Shown here piece by piece: positions 7,326-14,010 of a stretch of DNA of 32,134 nucleotides. Where the stretch lies: positions 11,619 through 43,752 of the forward strand of contig DEIV01000091.1 of the NCBI GenBank assembly GCA_002352665.1, given 5' to 3'. Within the stretch, counting starts at the first letter, position 1. The number at the start of each line of letters is the position of its first letter. The translations under genes were made by a program, and so were the position numbers. The notes under the pieces were generated by a model. That model was not told the origin of the DNA and ran no database searches. It saw only the letters and a program-made list of their open reading frames with translations. The DNA comes from Flavobacteriaceae bacterium UBA2765. GTDB taxonomy: Bacteria > Bacteroidota > Bacteroidia > Flavobacteriales > Flavobacteriaceae.

Positions 7326-8201
7326 TTAAAAGTTGAATGTTGCCTTTATTGTCTTTGACGATAGTAATTTCTTTATTGATTTCAAACTGTTTGGACTTTG
7401 TACAAAAGGATGATTTTGAAAAAGCTGTTGGTAATCTCTAATCACTTCATTGTCATAAGCATTCACTTTCTTATTTGCCACCTTTCCAATAGATATAATT
7501 CTTTCTTTTTGAAAATGAAGGTTTATTGGGTCAACATAGCCCATTTTAATAAAACCTGCCGTTTTTCTAGCACACCTACATGGATTCTTCTTATTTACCA
7601 ATCCACATTTGTTATCCATAAAATTGTAAAGTTGTTGTTTAGCTCTATGCAGTTTTACCCTGAAATTTGTTTTCGAAATTTCCATAATTTCACTAGCAAT
7701 AGTATCGGTAAACTCAAATAATTCTCCTATTATGTATATTAGACGTTGTTCTCTATCGAGACACAAAAGCATCCCTTTCATGCAACTTATTTTAGCTTCC
7801 TCAACAAGTGTTTTATTATCTATCTCGTAAGATAAATTTGATAAAGATTCATTAGGTATTGTATCAAGTCCTTCTCCAAATTTATCAAATGTTATTAGTT
7901 TCGTTTCATATTTTCCTCTTTTCATATTAAGGAAATGATTTTTGGCAATACGATACAACCAAGTTCTGAAGTTACTTTCGTTTTTAAAAGTTCCTAACTT
8001 TGTAGTAAGTTTTATTAAAACCTCTTGTGTAATGTCGGCAGCATCATTATGGTCACTTACCATAGCAATAGCTACATTGTAAATCCAATTTTGATGTTTT
8101 TTAATCAGATTTTCGAGAGCCGTTTTATTGCCTTTCAAAGCTCGGTCGATAAGGATATTATCTTCTATTTTTATATTATTATCTTCAAACAAGCTTTTCA
8201 T
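7326..8201 (-). CDS. ECF-type sigma factor with Cys-containing C-terminal extension (copy 2)
   Basis: A 291-residue paralogue of the sigma factor at 6356-7222, matching through regions 2 (DAADITQEVLIKL, FRTWLYRIAKNHF) and 4 (ASEIMEISKTNFRVKLHRA) and through the C-terminal extension (NKCGLVNKKNPCRCARKT). All five cysteines keep the spacing of copy 1. The ATG at 8201 is chosen because it gives an N-terminus closest to copy 1; an upstream ATG at 8228 would add nine residues. It starts 57 bp after the SRPBCC stop without a recognisable promoter of its own, so it is probably co-transcribed from the ECF-type promoter at 8706-8737. Confidence 0.88.
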   Translation of the reverse strand: MKSLFEDNNIKIEDNILIDRALKGNKTALENLIKKHQNWIYNVAIAMVSDHNDAADITQEVLIKLTTKLGTFKNESNFRTWLYRIAKNHFLNMKRGKYETKLITFDKFGEGLDTIPNESLSNLSYEIDNKTLVEEAKISCMKGMLLCLDREQRLIYIIGELFEFTDTIASEIMEISKTNFRVKLHRAKQQLYNFMDNKCGLVNKKNPCRCARKTAGFIKMGYVDPINLHFQKERIISIGKVANKKVNAYDNEVIRDYQQLFQNHPFVQSPNSLKSIKKLLSSKTIKATFNF

Positions 8202-8258
8202 CCCTGATTTTTTAATGACCAAGCACAAATTTTGATCTGTACTTGGTCAAATTATTTT

Positions 8259-8678
8259 TTATTTTGTTTCAAGCAAATTCTTCAAATCTACTAATTCATC
8301 TGCTAACAATAGTTTCTGGGTTGATAATGCTCCCTCTAATTGTTCTAAAGGCACAGGCGGTGCCAATAAAATAAATGAATAAATAGTTGCACTACCATTT
8401 TCTGATACTCTAGAAAATGCCTTTCCAATACTTCCATCTGGCATTGTCATAACCCAATCAACAGTTCCTAATTCTTTGGATACTATTGTTTCCATTTCAA
8501 TATTCAACTCTCCATTGGGTGTAACCATAGTTGCCAATTTATTATCTGCTTTTGTAAATGCTTTTGTCCACAAAGGCAAGTTTTCTGGTTTAGAAACAAA
8601 TTCAAATACCTTTCTGTGATTTACATTAATTCCGATACTTTGTACGTCAAAATTTTTTTCTAACATTCTTTTCTCCAT
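8259..8678 (-). CDS. SRPBCC / START-like domain protein
   Basis: A 139-residue protein with the START-like pattern: a first strand ending in INVNHRKVFEFVSKPENLPLWTK, alternating strands in the middle and a long C-terminal helix (about 117-138). The fold makes a hydrophobic cavity that binds lipids, polyketides or other small apolar molecules; the ligand here is unknown. An internal ATG at 8666 is an alternative start four residues in. It is the first gene after an ECF-type promoter and leads into sigma-factor copy 2, so it is part of the sigma circuit, either as a target or as a ligand-binding partner (inference). Confidence 0.82.
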   Translation of the reverse strand: MEKRMLEKNFDVQSIGINVNHRKVFEFVSKPENLPLWTKAFTKADNKLATMVTPNGELNIEMETIVSKELGTVDWVMTMPDGSIGKAFSRVSENGSATIYSFILLAPPVPLEQLEGALSTQKLLLADELVDLKNLLETK

Positions 8679-8705
8679 TTTAAGTTTAATTTATGTGTTT
8701 GTCTA

Positions 8706-8737
8706 ACTTAGACACAATAAAATGGTGACTGTTACAG
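8706..8737 (-). promoter_or_regulatory. ECF-type promoter of the SRPBCC-sigma operon
   Basis: Minus-strand CTGTAACA (8737-8730), 16 nt, GTCTAAGT (8713-8706), 28 bp before the SRPBCC start. The spacing is identical to the other two sites; the -35-like block differs by an A/T swap. GTCTAACTTAGAC (8701-8713) is also a palindrome, which may be coincidental or an added regulator site. Confidence 0.72.
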
Positions 8738-8778
8738 TAAGTTTCTCTTCTTACAAAATACTTTGTTTATTTATATTG

Positions 8779-9156
8779 TTAAGAATGTGGCTTTTCTAAA
8801 TACTTAAATATTGCGGAAAAATCAAGCCTTCCCATTCCACTTTTAGTTGCTTCAGTATATAGCTCCTTGGCTAAGTTTGCTAAAAATAAGGGCTGATTGT
8901 GTTCGTAAGCCGTAAGTGTTGCCAAGTGTAAATCTTTATGCATCCATTCTAAAGGAAACTGAACATCATAATTATCATTTTTTATTGTTTCTGCTTTAAA
9001 TTTAGTAAATGGCGCAGATACAACTAGGTTAGGTAAAAGATCAAGTAAAAAGGTTTTTGAAATTCCCATTTTATCTCCAAGTAAAACTGCTTCTGAAAAA
9101 ATCAACATAGACTGAGCAAGCATTATGTTTACTATCATTTTAAATGATGCTCCTTT
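8779..9156 (-). pseudogene. Beta-hydroxyacid dehydrogenase, N-terminally truncated
   Basis: The C-terminal all-helical domain of a 3-hydroxyisobutyrate-dehydrogenase-type NAD(P) oxidoreductase, including KAETIKNDNYDVQFPLEWM and the DLHLA segment. The open frame starts at ATG 9138, but recognisable coding continues upstream as GASFK, containing the likely catalytic lysine, and then stops at 9157-9159. The whole N-terminal Rossmann domain (about 165 residues) is absent. Immediately beyond the break a Crp/Fnr fragment begins on the opposite strand. It cannot be an active dehydrogenase and its promoter is gone. Confidence 0.8.
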
Positions 9157-9455
9157 CTACTGAAGATTCTATAATCACCATATCAAATCCAGATATAGAA
9201 GCCGAAATTTTTCAGAAATTCCCAAAATTTGAAAAACTTTGTAGGATAATGTCAGAAGAACTTTTGTCAAAAGAACAAATTAATTTTGACGGCTTTAAGA
9301 CTTCTTCTCCTGAGCAGCGATACTTGAATATGTTGCAAAAAAGACCAGGCCTCATTCAACGTTTACCTCAACATCAGTTGGTAAGTTATTTAGGCATTAA
9401 ACCTCAATCATTAAGTAGATTAAGAACAAGAATTCTTAAAAAAAACAAGAGTTAA
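9144..9455 (+). pseudogene. Crp/Fnr-family regulator, N-terminally truncated
   Basis: The C-terminal part of a Bacteroidota-type Crp/Fnr regulator. It has the end of the cyclic-nucleotide-binding barrel (ISNPDIEAEIFQKFPKFEKL), the dimer helix, and the helix-turn-helix SPEQRYLNMLQKRPGLIQRL followed by LVSYLGIKPQSLSRLRTRI. Family members are about 190-230 residues; here only about 100 remain, and most of the effector domain is missing. Homology begins near STEDS at about 9156, exactly where the opposite-strand dehydrogenase fragment ends. The ATG at 9144 is probably not an original start. A free DNA-binding domain could still be made, but no promoter is visible. Confidence 0.8.
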
Positions 9456-9534
9456 GTTTCACTTCTTAACTTAAGTGAACGAATAATTAATTGAACTGCA
9501 TTTACTTTTGCATCTACATTATTAATCTAATAAT

Positions 9535-10149
9535 ATGTAAAAGAAAATATATATAATTGTTCTTTTTTATGCTTGTTCTTTCCAGTTACAGGCACAATAT
9601 GATAAGTCTGACACCTCTTATAAAAAACATTTTTTAGGAAGCTCATTTTTTATGTTGGCCAACTTTGATACTTATGAAACACCAAATTATTATCAGTTAA
9701 ATTACGGCTATCGAATAACTCCAAAAGATATAATTTCAATTGAAGCAATAACTTGGAATTATTACGAACCAGTAGGTATACCTTATGGGTCAGAGAAAAC
9801 AGATGAAATTAATAATTTCCCTGGTAAAGTACAAGCATATGGAATAGGGTTTGCATACAAACGTTTTTTATGGAAGAAGTGGTATGTTGCCGTACATTCA
9901 ACAGCCTTTCACCAAAACTATTTAAATGAAAACAATAAAAAAATTCAAAGTGGATTCCAGTTGTTTAACACTCTAAGGTTTGGCTATCAATTTAGCTTCT
10001 TTAATAATCGATTCTTTATTGAGCCTTCTATTGCATTTACTTATTGGCCAATAAACACCAATCTACCTAATTCTTTTCAAGTTGAAGAGGATAAATGGCC
10101 AAATTATTTCTTATTTGAACCTAGACTTCATTTTGGGTTTAATTTTTAA
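9535..10149 (+). pseudogene. Outer-membrane-type beta-barrel protein with stop at codon 2
   Basis: The frame begins ATG TAA AAG AAA at 9535: a start codon, a stop, then codons for a signal peptide (KKIYIIVLFYACSFQLQAQ) in frame with 180 further codons without a stop. The protein alternates aromatic and polar residues (YQLNYGYRITP, FFIEPSIAFTYW) and ends in Phe (HFGFNF), as outer-membrane barrels of Bacteroidota do. The simplest reading is an AAA to TAA point mutation. Translation from ATG 9652 would give 165 residues without a signal peptide. A -7-like box TACTTTTG lies at 9503-9510, so the gene still has a promoter candidate. No specific function is recognised. Confidence 0.7.
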
Positions 10150-10164
10150 TAAAAATAAAGTGCA

Positions 10165-10449
10165 ATGAATAAATCTGAAAAATTTTGGAATAGATTATCA
10201 AAGAATTACGATAAACAGGCAAAAGACAAAGCTTACAAATTAATCATTGATAAAAGTAAAAAGTACCTGAATAGCGATGATAATATTCTTGATTTTGGAT
10301 GTGCTACAGGGTTATATTCAGTTGAATTTGCTAATAATGTCAAAGAGATACAAGCTTTTGATATATCAACGAGAATGATAGACATTGCAAATGAAAAAAA
10401 ACACAAAAATGAAGAACGAATATTTAAGACATACTTTAGCTACAATTGA
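10165..10449 (+). pseudogene. Class I SAM-dependent methyltransferase, C-terminally truncated
   Basis: The N-terminal part of a small methyltransferase. SAM-binding motif I is ILDFGCATGLYS at about 41-52, and the motif II acidic strand is AFDISTRMIDIA. Normal relatives are about 200 residues. Here the homology stops after IANEKK (about 10400), and the last 15 codons run out of frame through the start of the DinB-like gene. The active-site half is missing, so the product should be inactive. It follows the preceding barrel gene by 15 bp. The sharp end at the next gene's start points to a deletion joining the two. Confidence 0.75.
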
Positions 10450-10852
10450 CTACCGATTTCAAAAATCCATAAAATATAGAAATTCTGATTTTGGTGATTA
10501 TTCATTGGGAAAGGAAAGCAGAAGTCCGAAAGAAATTATCACCCATATGTATTTTGTCTTAAGCTCAACTACAATATATATTCAAGAAGAAAGAATACAA
10601 AAGGAAGAGCCTCGTAAACTTGATTTCGAATTAGAAATTGAAAGGTTTAATTTGGAAATGAAAAACTTGGATAAAGCACTTTCTGAAAATGAATTGGATA
10701 TGAATTATTCCAAAAGATTATTGCAAGGTCCTTTGTCTGATATTCTTACCCACATTGGTCAAATATCAATGTTATCGAGATTAAACAACAATCCTATTGA
10801 ATGGGAAGATTTTTCCTCTTCAACAGTACGAATAGAAAAAAACGAACAATAA
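10409..10852 (+). CDS. DinB-like (YfiT/DinB fold) family protein
   Basis: A 147-residue four-helix protein of the DinB/YfiT superfamily, often metal-dependent. Visible histidines fit the three-His metal site: the first in LRHTLATIDYRF, the second in EIITHMYFVL and the third in LSDILTHIGQISML. The ATG at 10409 is preferred over 10385, because MKNEYLRHTL is the family-like start and the earlier codons are shared with the truncated methyltransferase. Members are thiol- or glutathione-transferase-like or of unknown role. The gene is intact but its own promoter must lie within, or have been replaced by, the methyltransferase fragment. Confidence 0.78.
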   Translation: MKNEYLRHTLATIDYRFQKSIKYRNSDFGDYSLGKESRSPKEIITHMYFVLSSTTIYIQEERIQKEEPRKLDFELEIERFNLEMKNLDKALSENELDMNYSKRLLQGPLSDILTHIGQISMLSRLNNNPIEWEDFSSSTVRIEKNEQ

Positions 10853-10854
10853 AA

Positions 10855-10988
10855 ACTACAGCCAAGCCGTATAAAATTAATTGCTAGTGCAAGCTTACTT
10901 ACGAAAATCCTCGCGGATTCTATTCGGTTTGTATTTACTAAATTAGTCGCTTAATCAACGCAAAAAATCTTATACTAACACGTTGCCA
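10855..10988. repeat. Cassette-type intergenic palindromic repeat
   Basis: About 130 bp between the DinB-like gene and the secreted protein. The outer arms GTATAA (10869-10874) and TTATAC (10970-10975) are inverted, an internal hairpin AATCC-TCGC-GGATT lies at 10906-10919, and the right end reads CTAACACGTTGCC. From memory, near-identical spacers (CTTACGAAAATCCTCGCGG and AACACGTTG ends) recur many times between small genes in flavobacterial genomes, resembling attC-type cassette spacers. I cannot verify this without a search. Confidence 0.6.
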
Positions 10989-11001
10989 TTAATTAAACGA
11001 A

Positions 11002-11895
11002 ATGCAAAAATCAATCTTAACAATAATATTAATTATGTTTTCATTCTTTTCTAAAGGTCAAACCGACTTGGAAACTAGATTTTCAGAAGCAAACTCTGAT
11101 ATGAGTTTAAGAAATATGTATCAAAGAATCGTTTGGAATATGCAACCGACAAATGAGTATTTGTTTGACCAAACAAAAGGAGAAGTTAAATATACCGTTG
11201 AGGAAAATGGATACGAAGTAATTGTAAAACCAAAAATTTTAGGAACATTCAATCTTGATGACAAAACATTTTTATGGTCTGACAAAAACCTTTCAATTAA
11301 TGACAAAATAAATGATAAAGTAGATTTGTTCAGAGAAACTTTACCAAAAAAATATCAGAAAAACAAATTCAAATCCGATACAGATTTTATTAAAAACCTT
11401 CTCTCATTGTTTAGTTCTCATATTGATGCTAATGGATTTGACAACCAACGTCAAGATAATGCAATAATTTATTACTCGCTTTTAGAAATTAAAATTTTTA
11501 AGGAGGGAAAGGAAATTAAAGTGATTGAACCAAAAAATCATATTCAAGTTTTGGAAAGTCAAAATAATGTTAGTCGAATTAAAGAGTTTCATAAAGAAAA
11601 ATTAGCGGTAAACAAGTTTTACAATGATAGCAAGATTGAATCTGATGAAGCATTTAAAAAAGTAAAAGATGTTCATTTGAAATATTGGCTAAACGAAGAT
11701 TCGTACTTCTACCCATCATTGTCTTGGCCTTGCGATTTTGATGAAAAATCAATACTTGAATGGACAGAATTCAAAACCGATGACAATAGACTTTTTGTAA
11801 TGTACACGACTGATTTAAGATGGACTACTGAATCTTACGCATACGAAATTGATTCTGATGCTAATGGAGATAAAGTGATAATAAACGAATATTAA
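11002..11895 (+). CDS. Secreted protein of unknown function
   Basis: A 297-residue protein with a clear Sec signal peptide (basic MQK, hydrophobic core to about residue 18, cleavage near SKGQ). The mature part is hydrophilic, rich in Lys, Asp and Asn, without recognisable motifs or membrane segments. It is probably periplasmic or exported. It is flanked on the left by the cassette-type repeat ending in ACACGTTG, and on the right by GCTACAACA (11905-11913), which looks like the left end of another such repeat. It therefore looks like the single gene of one cassette. I do not recognise the family. Confidence 0.75.
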   Translation: MQKSILTIILIMFSFFSKGQTDLETRFSEANSDMSLRNMYQRIVWNMQPTNEYLFDQTKGEVKYTVEENGYEVIVKPKILGTFNLDDKTFLWSDKNLSINDKINDKVDLFRETLPKKYQKNKFKSDTDFIKNLLSLFSSHIDANGFDNQRQDNAIIYYSLLEIKIFKEGKEIKVIEPKNHIQVLESQNNVSRIKEFHKEKLAVNKFYNDSKIESDEAFKKVKDVHLKYWLNEDSYFYPSLSWPCDFDEKSILEWTEFKTDDNRLFVMYTTDLRWTTESYAYEIDSDANGDKVIINEY

Positions 11896-12087
11896 AAATA
11901 ACTAGCTACAACAAAGAACTTAGTTAAATTCTACAATTATTCATAAGTGAGGCTTCCATTTTCAAAAGGTTTATAAAACGAACCTTTTAAGCGGCACTTG
12001 ATTACCTATCAAAGTTTGTTTAATAGAATACAACCTCAAAACGTATCAAACACTATAATTTTAAATTACCCAGTGAAAAAAGACAAA

Positions 12088-12109
12088 ATGTTGTACCTAT
12101 GTTGTACCT
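12088..12109. repeat. Perfect tandem 11-bp direct repeat next to tRNA-Leu
   Basis: ATGTTGTACCT occurs twice, back to back, about 43 bp beyond the 3' end of the tRNA-Leu gene. One repeat is about one DNA turn, so both copies would face the same side. Such direct repeats near a tRNA 3' end can be recombinase arm sites; this is inference, as no integrase gene is in the window. Confidence 0.55.
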
Positions 12110-12113
12110 GAAC

Positions 12114-12142
12114 AAAAAAGCCTTTCATTAAAGAAAAGCTTT
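12114..12142 (-). terminator. tRNA-Leu terminator
   Basis: On the minus strand, 10 bases after the tRNA, a 10-bp stem (AAAGCTTTTC / GAAAGGCTTT, one G-U pair) is followed by six T residues. Confidence 0.75.
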
Positions 12143-12151
12143 TTGACTAAG

Positions 12152-12233
12152 TACAGGCGGAGAGACTCGAACTCTCACACCTTGCGGCACTAGATCCTAA
12201 GTCTAGCGTGTCTACCAATTCCACCACGCCTGC
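12152..12233 (-). tRNA. tRNA-Leu (anticodon UAG)
   Basis: An 82-nt class II tRNA. Acceptor GCAGGCG (12233-12227) pairs with CGCCTGT, with a G-U pair at 1-72. It has the D-arm GGTGGAATTGGTAGACACG, the anticodon loop CTTAGGA giving UAG, a long variable arm and the T-arm GAGAGTTCGAGTCTCTC. The CCA end is not encoded. The decaying region 8.75-12.1 kb lies on its 3' side, the usual side for integrated elements. Confidence 0.96.
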
Positions 12234-12370
12234 AAATAATTCCCTTTTTCAGCTTGTCTACTATTACCTTATAAATAATATACCTTTAGACCACAATACC
12301 GAAAAAAATGAATTGGGCTGCAAATATAACTAATCTTAGTAAATAGCAAACTGTTCATCTATATTTTTAT

Positions 12371-12378
12371 TACATTTG
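12371..12378 (+). promoter_or_regulatory. -7 box of the dipeptidase gene
   Basis: TACATTTG matches TAnnTTTG and lies 21 bp before the ATG at 12400. No convincing -33 TTG at the usual 19-21 bp spacing is seen. Confidence 0.5.
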
Positions 12379-12399
12379 AACTAGAAATAATCCATAATT

Positions 12400-13785
12400 A
12401 TGAACAATATAAAAACTTACGTAGAGCAACATAAAGACAGATTTATTGAGGAATTGATAACCTTACTAAAAATGCCCTCAGTAAGTGCAGATTCTGCATT
12501 TAGTCAAGATGTTATTAATACGTCAGAAGCTGTTAAAATTGCCCTAGAAAAAGCGGGTTGCGACCAAGTTGAAGTGTGTGAAACACCGGGTTACCCTATA
12601 GTATATGGCGAAAAAATAATTGATCCCAATTTACCTACCGTATTGGTATATGGTCATTATGATGTACAACCGGCCGACCCAATAGATTTATGGGACTCAC
12701 CACCTTTTGAACCAGTTATTAAAAAAACTGATATCCATCCGGAAGGGGCAATTTTTGCCAGAGGTGCTTCTGACGATAAAGGCCAGATGTATATGCATGT
12801 AAAGGCATTAGAATACATGACAAAAAACAACAATCTACCTTGTAATGTGAAATTTATGATTGAAGGAGAAGAGGAAGTTGGTTCAGAAAGTTTGTCTTGG
12901 TTTGTAAAACAACATCAAGATAAATTAGCCAATGACGTGATCTTAATTTCTGATACGGGTATGATTAGCAATACGCAACCATCAATTACTACAGGTTTAC
13001 GTGGATTGAGCTATGTTGAAGTTGAAGTTACCGGGCCCAATCGTGATTTACATTCAGGGCTTTATGGTGGAGCTGTAGCCAATCCCATCAACATATTGAA
13101 CAAAATGATTGCTTCTTTACATGATGAAAATAATCATATTACTATTCCGGGATTTTATGACAACGTTGAAAATCTATCTGCCGAAGAGCGTGTAGAGATG
13201 GCAAAAGCACCATTTTCATTAGATGCGTATAAAAAAGCTTTAGATATTGAAGCTGTTTATGGTGAAAAAGGATATACTACAAATGAAAGAAACTCTATAA
13301 GACCTACACTAGATGTCAACGGAATTTGGGGAGGCTATACCGGTGAAGGTGCTAAAACTGTAATTGCAAGTAAGGCCCATGCTAAAATTTCTATGCGGTT
13401 GGTACCCAACCAAGATTGGGAAGAGATTACTGAATTATTTAAAAATCATTTTGAAAGCATTGCTCCTAAAGGTGCAAAAGTAAAAGTAAAGCCACATCAT
13501 GGAGGTCAAGGTTATGTAACACCTATTGATAATATAGGTTACAGAGCCGCAGCCAAAGCTTATCAAGATAGTTTTGGTGTGACACCTATACCACAACGAA
13601 GCGGTGGAAGTATTCCGATTGTGGCTTTATTTGAAAAAGAATTAAAGAGCAAAACCATTTTAATGGGATTTGGTTTAGATAGTGATGCTATTCACTCACC
13701 AAACGAACATTTCGGAATATTTAATTATTTAAAAGGAATTGAAACTATACCGTTATTTTATAAGTATTTTACTGAAATGAGTTAA
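12400..13785 (+). CDS. M20-family dipeptidase
   Basis: A 461-residue metallopeptidase of the M20 family, cytosolic nonspecific dipeptidase / carnosinase-like. Zinc and catalytic motifs are visible: YGHYDVQP (His86 and Asp88), RGASDDKG (about 121-128), EGEEEVGS (about 155-162, catalytic Glu and metal ligand), ISDTGM (about 193) and the C-terminal IHSPNEHFG with the last His ligand. A dimerisation lid domain lies between about 205 and 370. Length and motif order are normal and there is no signal peptide, so it hydrolyses dipeptides in the cytoplasm. It is monocistronic, bounded by tRNA-Leu and a strong terminator. Confidence 0.94.
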   Translation: MNNIKTYVEQHKDRFIEELITLLKMPSVSADSAFSQDVINTSEAVKIALEKAGCDQVEVCETPGYPIVYGEKIIDPNLPTVLVYGHYDVQPADPIDLWDSPPFEPVIKKTDIHPEGAIFARGASDDKGQMYMHVKALEYMTKNNNLPCNVKFMIEGEEEVGSESLSWFVKQHQDKLANDVILISDTGMISNTQPSITTGLRGLSYVEVEVTGPNRDLHSGLYGGAVANPINILNKMIASLHDENNHITIPGFYDNVENLSAEERVEMAKAPFSLDAYKKALDIEAVYGEKGYTTNERNSIRPTLDVNGIWGGYTGEGAKTVIASKAHAKISMRLVPNQDWEEITELFKNHFESIAPKGAKVKVKPHHGGQGYVTPIDNIGYRAAAKAYQDSFGVTPIPQRSGGSIPIVALFEKELKSKTILMGFGLDSDAIHSPNEHFGIFNYLKGIETIPLFYKYFTEMS

Positions 13786-13825
13786 AAAAAACCGAGATCA
13801 TAAAATTATGATCTCGGTTTTTTTT
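13786..13825. terminator. Strong bidirectional terminator after the dipeptidase
   Basis: Stem ACCGAGATCATAA / TTATGATCTCGGT (13791-13803 and 13806-13818), flanked by six A and eight T. It starts directly after the dipeptidase stop. Confidence 0.92.
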
Positions 13826-13877
13826 AACTTTTATTATTTAGAAGAATGCATATTCACTTTCTGTTATACAGTTATTA

Positions 13878-13965
13878 CGTCACCCTGAATTTATTTTAGG
13901 GTCTCATATTATCGTATTGATTTACAGAATTATGAGATTCTTAAACAAGCCGTCCGACATGACTG
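13878..13965. repeat. Degenerate intergenic palindrome (REP-like)
   Basis: A left block beginning CGTCACCCTGAATTTA with TTATTTTAGGGTCTCATA, and a right block TATGAGATTCTTAAACAAG, form a large imperfect inverted repeat around about 22 bases; TCTCATA (13902-13908) and TATGAGA (13931-13937) are exact. From memory this sequence type recurs in intergenic regions of flavobacteria; it is unverified here. Confidence 0.55.
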
Positions 13966-14010
13966 GTTCAGTATGAAATACATTGTAAATTTATGAGTCC
14001 TAACGGACAA

